Below are positions 53,126 through 64,000 of a stretch of DNA of 64,000 bases, in pieces. Both the position numbers and the translations under genes were made by a program. Source of the DNA: Nomia melanderi. Lineage: Eukaryota > Arthropoda > Insecta > Hymenoptera > Halictidae. Under the pieces are notes generated by a model. It saw only the letters and a list, made by a program, of their open reading frames with translations. It was not told the DNA's origin and did not search any database. The DNA lies in NCBI RefSeq assembly GCF_051020985.1, contig NC_135009.1, positions 8,688,606 to 8,752,605 of the forward strand, read 5' to 3'. Position 1 is the stretch's first letter. Every line of letters begins with the position of its first letter.

Positions 53126-56076
53126 ATGGAGAAAAGAGGTAGCGCAGAACTTCTGAGCGTGGAACAAAACAATTCTAAAAATGCTAGCTCAGATTCTCTT
53201 AACTCGGACAGCAAGAGCAGCTCACTCAATTCCAAAATGGGACAAGAATCGGTAACAAAAAGTGATTTAATCAAACTAGGTTTCTTACTAACATACCCAT
53301 GCATATATCTAATTGTATGCAAGCATTTAACTTCTTTAGGAAAGCTGGGAAAAAGCATCTCATTCCAAAAGTTTTTCCTCAAGCTCTACTTCAACAGATA
53401 ACAATATTGTTTCTGCTTTAGAGGCTAGAAAAGAGAATCAAGTAAAAGTGAGTTATTCTCGAATGAGTAGAGTCAATGTAGTTTTCATTTTATTTCAATT
53501 GTGATCTATTGCCAGATTTTAATTTATCAGATAGTATTCATAGCTTTTCTTTTGTTCTTTTCATATGTTTTATCCTTTTTTGGATAATTCTATTTTTTCA
53601 CTTTTACTTTATAGACAATTATATAATCTAAATGTAGTTAACTAAAGTAATAGGTGAATATTCATATATCTGTGAATAGTTTTTAAAATTGAATCATTGG
53701 AAATAAGCATGTATACCTTTCGTTTCAGAACCTGTCCAGTGGAGAATCAGGTCCATCACTTTTGAATGGAGAAAGGATGCAGGGTATTGCCCATGATGTA
53801 ACTTATCTGTGCCCCTATTCAGGACCAGCTAGGGGAATTCTTAGTGTTACAAATTACAAGCTTCATTTTCGAAGTGTTGACCGCGAAACACCATATGTTA
53901 TTGAAGTGCCTCTGGGTGTTGTGAGCAGAATTGAGAAAGTTGGTGGAGCGTCTAGTAGAAGGGAAAATTCCTATGGAATTGAAGCATTCTGCAAAGACTT
54001 GCGGAATCTTAGATTTGCCCACAAACAAGAAAATCACTCTAGGCGGGATGTTTTTGAGAAGCTGCAACAGTATTCATTTCCATTATCTCATAAATTACCA
54101 TTATTTGCCTTTGAATACTCTGAAACGTTTCCTGAGAACGGTTGGAATGTGTACGAGCCCATTGCGGAGTTAAAGAGAATGGTATTGACTGTTCATCATT
54201 AAATGAATATTTAGAGATTCACTCGCGAATATTAGTGGCTAATCAAAACTGTAATTATTTCTAGGGGGTAAATAATGATATGTGGAAAATATCAAAGATC
54301 AACGATACATATTCTGTATGCGATAGTTACCCAGCAGTATGGGCAGTGCCCGCGGCGGCTACCGACGAAGATTTACAAGCATCCGCAGCTTTTAGGAGCA
54401 AGGGAAGACTTCCGGTACTTTCGTGGATTCATCCGGAGAGTCAAGCAACGATTACTCGTTGTGCCCAACCGTTAGTAGGTGTTGGTGGTAAACGGAGCCG
54501 CGAAGATGAAAGATACGTTCAATTGATCATGGATGCTAACGCGCAAAGTCACAAACTATTTATTATGGACGCCCGGCCAATGCCAAACGCAGTGGCAAAT
54601 AAAGTGAAGGGTGGTGGTTACGAGAACGAAGACGCTTACCAGAACGCTGAGCTAGTGTTCTTAGACATTCCTAATATACACGTGATGAGGGAAAGTCTTC
54701 GGAAAGTGAAAGGTATATAGATCATTGTGGACCGGTTTTTTTGATTGTGTTCTAAATTATGGTTCGGTATAGATAGTGCAAAATTTTTAAACCGTATGAA
54801 CTTTAATGAACCACATATTACTCAGCTAAAATACGTGTAACAACGATGTCTACCATCGATATTAATTATATTTCAGAATTATGCTTTCCAAAGATCGACG
54901 AACCAAGGTGGTTATCGGGAATAGATTCCACCGTCTGGTTGAAACATATAAAGTACGTGCTCGCAGGAGCGTTAAAAATTGTGGATAAAGTGGAGAATCA
55001 TAAGACATCGGTATTGGTGCACTGTTCAGACGGTTGGGACAGAACAGCACAGGTAGTTACGACACACATTGAATACATTTCACGGGCGTAAAAAAATGTA
55101 CATTTTAATGTTTGTAAAAATGTTTGCAGCTCACAGCTCTTGCCATGTTAATGTTAGATCCGTATTACAGAACGATCAAAGGTTTTGAGGTTCTCATTGA
55201 AAAGGAATGGCTCAGTTTCGGCCACAAATTCCAGCAGGTGTGAAATGAAATGAACAATCAGTTGGTTTAACAAATATTTATTTCAACTCGGAATATATTC
55301 TAATCACAAGGACATTCTTGTCTCCAGAGAATTGGACACGGCGACGAACATCACAGTGACGCGGATAGGTCTCCGGTATTTTTGCAGTTCATAAACTGCG
55401 TGTGGCAGATCAGTTGTCAATTCCCCAACGCATTTGAGTTCAACGAACACTTTCTTATTACTATTCTAGATCACCTGTACTCGTGCAGATTTGGCACATT
55501 TTTATATAACAGGTAGGTCCGCATATTGCTTACACATTATAAATCGTATACACGGCTATCGATACCAGTCCTGATCGTTGTCTTAATTTCTACAGTGAAC
55601 GCGAAAGGGTACAGGCACAAGTCAAACAGAAAACTGTATCTCTGTGGTCGTACACCAACAGTCAATTATCCCTTTATCAGAATCCCCTGTACTGGGCAGC
55701 ACCAAACTGTCAGCTCGTATTGATGCCGGTCGCTAGCATGAGGTATATAAAGCCATGGAAAAGTCTCTACTGCAGATGGAATCCCAGTATGCGCCGGCAG
55801 GTTTGTAAAACTATAAAGAATCTTCGTTTATTTACAACGTGCGATTGTGCCAAATTTTGTTCTAGGATCTAGAAGTCTTCTCTAAATTTTTCGTTACACC
55901 GGTGTCTCTTTTCCTCTTTTCAGGATCCCGTTTATCAACGAATAAGAGAACTTATAGTCTTGAACGAGCAACTCGAGAAACAACTCGAAGAGTGTCGACG
56001 CGAACAAGCTTCCCGAGCTAATCGGTCCTTAACGTCGCCGGCACCGCCCAGGATACATTCCCCGGTACACTCATAG
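53126..56076 (+). CDS. mtm: Myotubularin phosphoinositide 3-phosphatase (MTM1/MTMR1/MTMR2 group)
   Basis: Nine exons give 653 residues: 53126-53251, 53340-53447, 53729-54181, 54265-54712, 54877-55052, 55130-55237, 55328-55512, 55596-55800 and 55924-56076. The enzyme removes the 3-phosphate from PI3P and PI(3,5)P2 on endosomes, controlling membrane traffic, autophagy and muscle organisation. The first ~75 residues are serine-rich and disordered. A PH-GRAM domain follows (about 85-195: YLCPYSGPARGILSVTNY, GGASSRRENSYGIE). The phosphatase domain has FRSKGRLPVLSW and HPESQATITR. The active-site loop is HCSDGWDRTAQ with catalytic C428 and R434 intact, so it should be active. The last exon encodes a coiled coil (YQRIRELIVLNEQLEKQLEE). 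Length fits MTMR2 (about 643). The tail stops at 56076, 373 bp from the convergent nrf-6-like gene. A decayed copy of exon 3 lies upstream. Confidence 0.96.
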
Positions 56077-56448
56077 CCCGACTACGATTTTTCGCCCGTC
56101 CTCTAACGATCTGTAGTTACTGTAAAATGTGCCTCTCCGTGCGTCCTCCTCTTGTCGGGGACAGCAGGCACCATTGACTAAAAAGAAACTCGCAATCGCT
56201 ATGTACAAATGCATCGTTGATTAAAAAAAAAAAAGAAAAGGAAACGTGTGAAATGTTCACGAAGTATTGCACAATTGACTCTATAGGTTTGTTCTCATTT
56301 CTGCGCAACATGGAATCTAGGAAACGCAGCGACTTCTGAAAACAGAAAGAAATCGATCGTGTTAATCGGACTGAAGCAACGGCGGTCGCGTTCGTTTCAT
56401 TTCTGGCCCGTCAATCGATAAATTGTAAAGATCTGCATGTGTATATAC

Positions 56449-59400
56449 TCATTTCATTTCTTTGCGCCGGTTGAACACTAGCCGTAGAAGTCGTATCGCC
56501 GGCGCTTCCGCGACCAACGAGAGTCCAATACTGCAAATGTAAGTAACCACCAACATTCCCAGTGCCAGGCAACCCTGTGGAAGAAAACGAAGCGTTTGTA
56601 GACTGTGTTATTCCGACGAGGACTTTCAGCGTCGAAGTTAAGACACCGTTAGAACTTACTGTATTTAAGATTTCAAAGAAGTGCGGATAATTGTTGAACA
56701 AGTTGAGCGAATGAATGAGGAACGGGTTTAAGAGATAAGCGCCCAAAGTTAGCCTGCTCAAGGGTATCCAAATTGGGAACGATAAGATTTTGTTCACGAT
56801 ACCTAGAAGTAAAAAAGAAGAGGAAGTGAAAAATGAATCATGCAAGTATTGGATACGTTTTCTCGTTCTTTTTTTTTCTTCTTCGAACGCACGCGTTAGT
56901 GTTCGCTTTGTCCTATGCGACGTATTGCATAGAGTAGCGAAAAATGTTCAATTACCTCCGTTGTTCGTGGAACACGCGAGTATTACCCACGATATGCCTA
57001 AACCCCAACACGTTCTGGTTAAGGAGGTGTAAAGAATACTAAATTCCGGTGTTAAGTTTTTATCCACGACACCGAACAAAATCGAGCCGTTGCACAGGAT
57101 ACCGAACGCCCATCCAACCATCTTGGCTTTCTGAAACGTAAATCACATTAATAGAGACATGTTTTTAACAATGCCAATATAAACCTTTTGCGGACGGATG
57201 TCGGCGTTTCGGTAAGATGAAACGTTCGTATTTGGAAGATTAACTCGCGAACAAATGATGTTTATTAGTCGAACAGCAAGAGATTAGAACGTAGTTTCCT
57301 TTTTCCTCTATTAATTAAGCAATTGATATGTAATTTAGCTTCGTATGTTGAAGGTTTTGTATGTTTCGAAGAATCTTCGTCCGCAAAGGGTTAAACCTTG
57401 CGATATTTGACCTTGATGAGTTATATCCTTTTTTCTAGACTGCTATCAATAGTAGACCTACATGTTAAAATAGTACACTTTCAGTTCGCGAGAAATTTTG
57501 TTTAGAAAAGGAGAAGAATCGTCGAACGTTCAATGCAGAATACAAAGCGATTTCGCAAGCTGAGGTACCGTTGGCGATCCTTCGCGTCGTTGAGCACCCC
57601 GCATTCTTTCCAAGAGAAGCAATGTTACGGTGTTACGTAAATTATTTTGGAGAGTTTGTAGAACCACTTTTCTAAGGAACTTTTGCGTACCTCTTGCAGT
57701 TGACGTAAAAATAATTTTCAAACTAAATTCGAAAATTCTCGAAAACCGATAGGACGACGAAAGCAGTCTCGTGATCATTTTCCGATGAAAGTGAAATAAT
57801 GTGCCCTCGTAACTCGTTAGAAAAAATAACGAATTAGTCACGCCGATTACGTGCCGATTCGACTATTAAGGAAATATTTAGAGCGGTGTGAACCAGTTCT
57901 TACCGTCGATAAATTTAAATTGTAGTTCCATTTTTCAAGGAGGACCGCCGTACCTAATCCTATCAGGTATGGCCCGGATCTTATCCACGGTCGCATGTAT
58001 AGGAACGATAGTGTCCTGTGCGCGTCGTCTATCCTAAGAGAGCGAGGGAGAGAGATTGATACAGAAAATCGAGTTGCATATTGGGCGTCAAAAGAGGGTC
58101 ATTGTTCCGTTGAAGGAATATTTTTCGATACTCACGCGGGAACGTACTCGTTGGTGTACACTGTGTAACCGGTTATTATAAATGTCAACAACAGCGAGAT
58201 ACAAGCCACGCCAATGGCGACGTAAGCCCACCTGAAATCATTCGCCGAGGATAAATGACTAATGGATAGTTTGAAGTACTTAAATCGGCCAACTAAGCAT
58301 GAACTAAAAGCAACGATTGTTTACCAGGTGAACAGCAACAGTAGAATGGTGCCGAACAGGAAGAACTGCATGTCGTTGGACACGTACCAGCTCCAACTGA
58401 GGCACTGCAACAAGAACACCGTACAAACAACTGGATTCGTGAATTCTTATCGTTTAACACTAGATCTACCGAGCATTTCGGTTATTCATAATTTCTTATA
58501 AACAATTAGCAGTGTGGACTTTCTGAGATCTGAGGAGTCCTCACAGAAGCATCTTTAGAATTTGAATAATTGTGAAATAAAGATTTCCGAATGAGTCATT
58601 TTGAGTCTGCCAATAATTCTAGTGTTAAGTTTTAATGTTAAATGTTATCTTAATACCAATTCTTCCCACTCGAAGAGGTTGTTGATGTAGAGCAGATTTC
58701 TCCACCAATACTTCGAACAGTAGTAGCTCGGATTCTCATGATCCGTGTGCATCGCGACTTTGTCGTACCAGGTGAAGTTCAGTATCGCGAGCAGTATCAC
58801 GATCAGGTATGCAGGCGTGAGTCTTAAAATGTCGATCGTTTAGAAGTTATCTTTCCTTTTTGTTTCGCGGATAGTTCTTCCTCAAAGGAAACAGATAAGT
58901 ACCTGATGTATCGGTTGATGATCGGCAAGATTATAGTTTTGACGCACAGCCTCATATTGAACACCGGCTTCTTCTCCTTTCGCGTCAGTTTGAAGTACAA
59001 GTAGCCTAACAGGAAGCCGCTCACGCAGAAGAACGTGTCCACGGAGTAAGTCGCGTTGCTGATTATCTGGACCAGACTCGCGTTCGTAAAGGCGATGCCC
59101 AACGCCACGTTGGCTGCGGAATAAACAAAACGTTTTATTATATTGTTTCCACGAACGTTGTGCCTACAAATCTCTTTTTCTGCACTAAAAATGAAATTAT
59201 TTCCATATGTTTGTATGAAAAATCGTAACCGCACAGTGTAAGTCGTGAGAGGTTCGTTTTTCTTTGAATTTCATTTGCATTTTACGAAGACAATTTCTTT
59301 TCGTTTAATAAAATATTGTAATCACGAAGAAAGAAACGGTCGTAAACGTGTTAACACTTAAATTATAATATTTTCTTCAATCTAATAAATCTTCTAAACA

Positions 59401-62400
59401 AAATATTAGAAAAACGAAACTGAAACAAGTCATTGAGTTCCTAAGTATAACGTCGTAGTTTATAATTTCTAATAACAATATCCATAGGATTAATTTCGTT
59501 TTCATTGTGTAAAATATAGGATTACGACTGTCAGAAATATGTGATGCTGTGTGAACGCGTTAATAAAATATCGTAATCACGAAGAAAGAAACGTTGGTCA
59601 TGAAGGTGTTAACACGTTGATTGCCACGGTGGTCACCAGTGACCGGAGCTTCCGAATTGCTTGAAGACAATTCCAATAAGAAAATGGATATTCAATCAAA
59701 ATGTTTAGTGACACAAAAAGCTAGATAATAGTGTGATATGAGTACTGTAGTACCAAAACAATAACCCTTTACACTCGAAAACATTTTTCTCAACAAATAT
59801 TCATTTCTTTCTGATGAAATATCAATGATACTTTTTCCAACTGACATAAAGGAATACCTTGCATAAATTAAGTGACAGAACTATTTTATTTCGACGTTCT
59901 ATGTGTTGATACACTATATAAAATTTAATATTGAACTTTAAATTTTATCATTTTGTTGGGTTGAATCGAGCGGTGACTGAAAGGCGCCTCTCGAGTGCAA
60001 AGGGTTAATAATTATTTCAAATACTATCAGTCTTTATTATAAATGGTTAAATCTGACTATAAACAAAACGCTCGAAATTCTCGTGGCAGTCAACGTGTTA
60101 ATGTACTGGATCCTTTCAATACGTACACGCGTGGTCCACGGAACGAGATCGATTCTCTTACCTATGTAATTGTTGCTGTAGTACGCGCTGTGCCCAACGA
60201 TGATCCACGCCATGCTGAGGAACTTCATACCATGAATCGCGCTCACTGTCTCCGCTCCACTATCGAAATTGAAAATCGATTTGGCGTTCGTATACGCGGA
60301 AAAGCATAATAGCACTTTTTGTGTGGCAGTTTTCGGCTTGTAAGACTCCAACGGAGTTGTTTCTGGATCAGGCTCGTGCTTTGCTTCCACATCGTTCTTC
60401 ATTTCTGCACAGAGGTCATTGTTGATCGAGTTGCGCCGTTACAAGGTAAAAATAATTGAACGTTGACAGTGGAACTATCAGACCAGTCAAAAATGACCCA
60501 TTCCTTATGTCTTCTTTTTCCAATTATTGAAAAGATAACTGATGCTTCTTTAAGAAAATACTGAAAAAACTGATTTAATAATATGCAAACTGAATCGAAA
60601 CTTCTGGAGTTTCTATAGAAAAATTTCGAAAGGCTAATTAGTGAATAGTTCTATTGTTGGGAAATGACAATTGACTGGTATGAGAAACGAAAATGGAAGT
60701 TATGTTCATCGAATCGAAGAGTTCGCAATGCAACCGTTTAAGCAAATCAATTGATGGAAGACTGGGGACAGAGTTTTAAATTCGAGATTAACCCATTTTG
60801 CTCTATTTTACTAGTAGTACCTTCTTCAACGTGTGTTTTTGTTACACTCGTATAAGTGCATATATTTATTAAATAAATATTTAGCAATACTTCCAATGAA
60901 CTCGAGTAGTTTATCCTTTGATATTTTCGATAAGAAAAAGACAATGTTCTTCGAATTTTTCAGGGACAAATTGCTTGTGGGAATTAACAAAATGGGTTAA
61001 GGACACGTTTGTACAAATCCTTTTGTTCTCCATGCCATCGAATTTTCTCGACGAATGTTGTCTCTTCGTTGGGCCCACAGATTCCCACATTGAAATGCTT
61101 CTCCGCAAATGAAATGCAAATATTCGAAGATTTCTCGTTTTTCCACGTTCCATCGAATTGAGCTGCGGTCAACGTATTTCGCTCACCGGCAGTGTTGTTG
61201 TTCTCGAATGCGAGGAAGTCTCTCTTCTTCTTAAACCGCCTTTGGAAGATCATCACGTCGTACACCGTGCCGATCAGCGTCAGGTTGACCGTTATGAACA
61301 ATATCAGCCTGTAGATAAACAAAATCGGGAAACGAGTGTCATTATTTTAAGAGCGTCTCGGTCAATTATGCAGGAGGAAAATGCCTTTCTTGCATCCGTC
61401 ACGGGCGATGCCGTGCACACGGACGCGCGCGCGAATAACACAACGCAATATATAGTTTTTTTTTTTAGTGGAAAACATATAAATATCAACACACGAAAAA
61501 GTACGAGGATCAAAGTACAGATTGATTCTAAGATAACCGTCCTCATCGACGACATACGGAAAAATCTAAATGATCATCGCACCGACGCGGACACGTATAT
61601 AGGTATATGTAATATATTCGCAACCATCTAAATTTTCCAAATTTCATTTCCATCGAACTGTTCTTTAAGCCCATTACTTTTCATTTTGACTTATATTAAC
61701 AATGCAAAAACTAGAATACGTAAAACATGCAGATGTAAACATGGACTTTGTATAGGAGTTATCCATGCTAAGAACATTGAAGAACCTTGAACAGTTGCTG
61801 CTTCACAGGTCAAAGTGATTAACTCGACTTTTCCATTAATTGAAAATTTTATGGGCAACGCAGTTGATTGTTTCTTTATTTCTTCTTCTGCGAATCACTT
61901 GGAAACTGGAATACCAGATTTCGTAGACGAATTATGTACGAATTACGTACAAGATTATAATCTTCGGCCCGTCCAGCAGCCACTTATAGTCGTCCGTCAG
62001 ATTGGAGACGGCGTACAACTTATAGTCCGCCGAATAGAGATAGTTGCTTAACAGAGTTCTATCGTGGAAGATTTTCTCCATGATTACGCTGATCTCGTTC
62101 TCCGTACAAGACGATGGCAGGCAAAGTCCCAATATTACTCGGTCCTGAAACATTCGGGGAGACTCGATCAGTCTCGTTTCGATCAATCGTTTCGGCATGG
62201 GTTGAAAGAACGGATGGGTTCATCAATGGATGAACAAATATTACGGTAGATCCTCGATTGACAGAACCTTAATTATCCGAACTCTGGATCGTTTGACACG
62301 TTGTCCTTAAATTTCGAATATAAATCGATTATTTGATGATCGCCTTTTGTTTTATTGTTCGATTATCTAAGCTGTGTATACATCTCAACTATCTCGGACC

Positions 62401-63532
62401 CGGTCAGTTCGGATAATCGAGGTCCTACTGTACGAACATCGTTAGAAACTGAATGAAAACCATCGAGAAATCTCCATAGCCGACGTTGCTAAACAGTTTC
62501 GCAGTAAAGAGGGTCGCTCGAACAACAGGAACACGTGTTTCTCGATAAACGAAAGATGAAAGTAACCAAAACATTGTCAGCGAATTAATGAATGAATTAC
62601 GAATAGAAAGTACCGCGGTTTGAGTGTTTTGAGGTAATATTAGCTGCGAAAAGGTTAACCACTTTGTCGAGTCATGCACGATAGCTTCTTGCCATCGGTT
62701 TCATCGCCGTTTATCCGCTGTTTATCGAAGTATTAACAGTGCACAGGGTTGAAGTTACCGCAATCGAGGTTTCGATGTCAACGACTTGTCAAGGCGCTTA
62801 GATCTTGTCAACGTTCCGAGGAATATAGTTAGTCTTTCGAAGTTCCTATTACTTCTGAAGGCAAATTATGATTTTTGGGTGAGGAACTGGATTCAAGCCC
62901 AGCTCACAAAACCACTTTCCAAAAGTCTTATTAGCAGCACTTTCGTATTAACCATTTTCGGTCGATCATCCACAAAGGTGAAAAACTAATTCAAGACTCC
63001 AATGATAAATAATACTCGATAACTAACGAAGGAAAAGTGCTCTAGAAAAGTCGACCGTACCGATTAATCCATTCGTCTAAACCGGAAAACCCTACAACAT
63101 TGAAAGCCTCTATCTTTGAACACACGGTTATCAGAACTTTCTATCTCTAGTCGCCTAGCACTATCTACCATTCGACTCCCGAATCCGTCTTTCCAATTAT
63201 TCCACGCGGAAAGCGACGCAATTACCAGTACTCTGACGGGAATCCCCGGAATGCGGTGACGAACGATCATGAATGTCAACCACTTACCTCACCCTTCACA
63301 CTCATGTGATACTGCTGCGTGCTGTTATGAATGAACCGTGCGACGTAGTATTGCACCTGGTACGGCGGGTACTCGTATTTCGGGTCGCGGTACTGCGACG
63401 CGTTCCGGAGCGCTCTCATCGACAGCGGCATTTCCCTTTTCTCGTTGATGTAGGTACAACCTACACGGCTACCCGACCAAAAGTTGTTTCCGACGGTGAA
63501 CCCGGGGCCGGGTTGGCCGCTAACGTCCAACA
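56449..63532 (-). CDS. Nose resistant to fluoxetine (nrf-6)-like membrane acyltransferase, 5' end missing
   Basis: Twelve visible exons in gene order encode at least 642 residues: 63288-63532, 61951-62144, 61187-61308, 60162-60404, 58903-59113, 58657-58822, 58325-58404, 58136-58231, 57904-58033, 56956-57130, 56660-56802 and 56449-56574. All phases close. The first exon starts at the only AG after an in-frame stop and enters with two bases of a codon, so at least one upstream exon (signal peptide) is absent or unrecognised. The N-terminal NRF domain is extracellular, with LDVSGQPGPGF, WSGSRVGC and LGLCLPSSC. A first membrane segment (LLILFITVNLTLIGTVYDVM) and a multi-pass acyltransferase-3 domain follow, with GMKFLSMAWIIVGH and SVDTFFCVSGFLLGY. 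The worm nrf-6 family acts in lipid and yolk transport, and insect substrates are not known. Exons are GC-rich; the introns carry many MITEs. Confidence 0.92.
57180..57394. mobile_element. TTAA-bounded MITE, family F
   Basis: The left end TAAACCTTTTGCGGACGGAT and right end CTTCGTCCGCAAAGGGTTAA are inverted repeats (TTAACCCTTTGCGGACG consensus). The left TTAA is mutated. It lies in an intron of the nrf-6-like gene. Confidence 0.65.
58454..58628. mobile_element. TTAA-bounded MITE, family A
   Basis: The left end TTAACACTAGATCTACCGAG and right end AATAATTCTAGTGTTAA are inverted repeats of family A, 175 bp apart. It sits within the 252-bp intron 58405-58656 of the nrf-6-like gene, which is therefore mostly transposon. 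Confidence 0.75.
59304..59613. repeat. Direct repeat pair near a TTAA element
   Basis: TTAATAAAATATTGTAATCA plus CGAAGAAAGAAACG, ending in GTGTTAACAC, occurs at about 59304-59357. It recurs with a few changes at about 59560-59613. The two copies are about 255 bp apart and both end at TTAACAC, as if a segment next to a TTAA site was duplicated. Confidence 0.7.
59609..60101. mobile_element. TTAA-bounded element, family D, with nested insertion
   Basis: The ends TTAACACGTTGATTGCCACG and CGTGGCAGTCAACGTGTTAA are 20-base inverted repeats with one mismatch. The 493-bp total contains the family C element at 59761-60008, so the original was about 245 bp. It lies in the nrf-6-like intron 59114-60161. 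Confidence 0.8.
59761..60008. mobile_element. TTAA-bounded MITE, family C, nested in family D
   Basis: The ends ATAACCCTTTACACTCG and CTCGAGTGCAAAGGGTTAA are inverted repeats, and the interior matches 45139-45389. The left TTAA is mutated to ATAA. Confidence 0.78.
60463..60660. mobile_element. Decayed TTAA-type MITE, family A-like
   Basis: The left end TTGACAGTGGAACTATCAG and the right end AATAGTTCTATTGTTGG (reverse complement CCAACAATAGAACTATT) keep the family A pattern in diverged form. No TTAA survives. Confidence 0.5.
60788..61000. mobile_element. TTAA-bounded MITE, family G
   Basis: The ends TTAACCCATTTTG and CAAAATGGGTTAA are perfect 13-base inverted repeats including TTAA, 213 bp apart. 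It lies in the nrf-6-like intron 60405-61186. Confidence 0.65.
62242..62432. mobile_element. Pogo/Tigger-type MITE
   Basis: The reverse complement of the right end reads CAGTAGGACCTCGATTATCC then GAACTG, a classic pogo/Tigger terminal repeat. The left end, GGTAGATCCTCGATT, carries a short insertion before ATTATCCGAACTC. TA flanks both ends. At 191 bp it is non-coding and lies in the nrf-6-like intron 62145-63287. Confidence 0.7.
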
Positions 63533-64000
63533 CTTCGGGAAGAAACAATTGAGCCAACCGTTAGTCGGATCGGTTAATCACTTGTCTCATGATTTTTTTC
63601 ATTATTGCACTCGCTAAGATAACCTAGTCCGTTAATAATTCACCCCAAAGCAAGGAAGAATGCCCGGTTCATCTGTATCCACGTTTACTTTGCAGCATAA
63701 CAATCGATACGAGGAAAACCGTTCAATTTAAACCCAACATTTATTTCAACCTCTTGCGCTGGAAAGATGTGCCACGCACGTCGAGACGTTTCTGTTTCAA
63801 AATAATCAACGATGTCTTTTACACATTAATAATCTTGTTGCATCAATCATATTAGACTGTTTCGAAATGTATCACTCTATACAAAATGATTAACAAACGA
63901 AATTAATGTCCACATCTGCGTAAAATAGGTAAAAACAAAATTCACCGCGCGAGACTTTGTCGAATCTCTAAATTCATTTCCAGCGCAAGTGGTTAAGTTA
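63533..64000. other. Upstream flank of the nrf-6-like gene; nothing recognised
   Basis: I looked for a signal-peptide exon on the minus strand with a donor of matching phase and found none. It may lie beyond the window. Confidence 0.4.

Noticed and set aside
61158..61631. 157-codon plus-strand open frame
   Set aside because: It is antisense to an nrf-6-like coding exon (61187-61308) and continues into intron sequence; it is a shadow.
62425..62679. 84-codon minus-strand open frame with hydrophobic stretches
   Set aside because: It lies in the nrf-6-like intron 62145-63287 beside a pogo-type MITE; including it would break the exon phases, and the content does not match the family.

Overview
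The window is an AT-rich animal nuclear segment with spliced genes. Most introns are short (about 70-700 bp), and every recognisable protein reads as an insect orthologue. The AT richness, the GC-rich patches and the many TTAA-bounded miniature elements suggest Hymenoptera, perhaps a bee. That placement is inference; no species marker is present.

Layout. 1-10291 holds no supported gene and is studded with decayed TTAA-bounded MITEs. 10292-12134 (+) is a small two-exon, single-pass membrane protein with two PPxY motifs. 12135-15748 is intergenic with a TATATG microsatellite. A compact housekeeping block follows: Mul1 (15749-17171, +), Ctu1 (17370-18804, -) and Sf3b5 (19163-19420, -). Cdk12 (21223-30680, + ; 10 coding exons, one 4.3-kb intron) and a CtIP/Sae2 orthologue (32097-34514, +) come next. 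IA-2 (36721-47309, - ; 15 coding exons, 5.4-kb first intron) has a mutated phosphatase signature. 47310-53125 is mostly empty but contains a decayed copy of one myotubularin exon at 51310-51580. The intact myotubularin gene (53126-56076, +) lies next to a convergent nose-resistant-to-fluoxetine (nrf-6) type acyltransferase (56449-63532, - ; 5' end missing) whose introns carry many MITEs.

Functions. The genes are mostly unrelated: mitochondrial ubiquitin ligation, tRNA thiolation, splicing, transcription-elongation kinase, DNA-end resection, secretory-granule receptor, phosphoinositide phosphatase and a membrane acyltransferase. No operon-like system is visible. Exon chains were built by hand from reading frame, GT/AG sites and family recall; phases close in every gene listed.

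Hunt. No wholly new system was found. The points most worth checking are the seven or so TTAA-bounded MITE families without any transposase, including nested and back-to-back insertions; the local myotubularin exon pseudogene; two possible alternative Cdk12 products; the unidentified PPxY membrane protein; and an ATGGCG(G) motif upstream of four gene starts.
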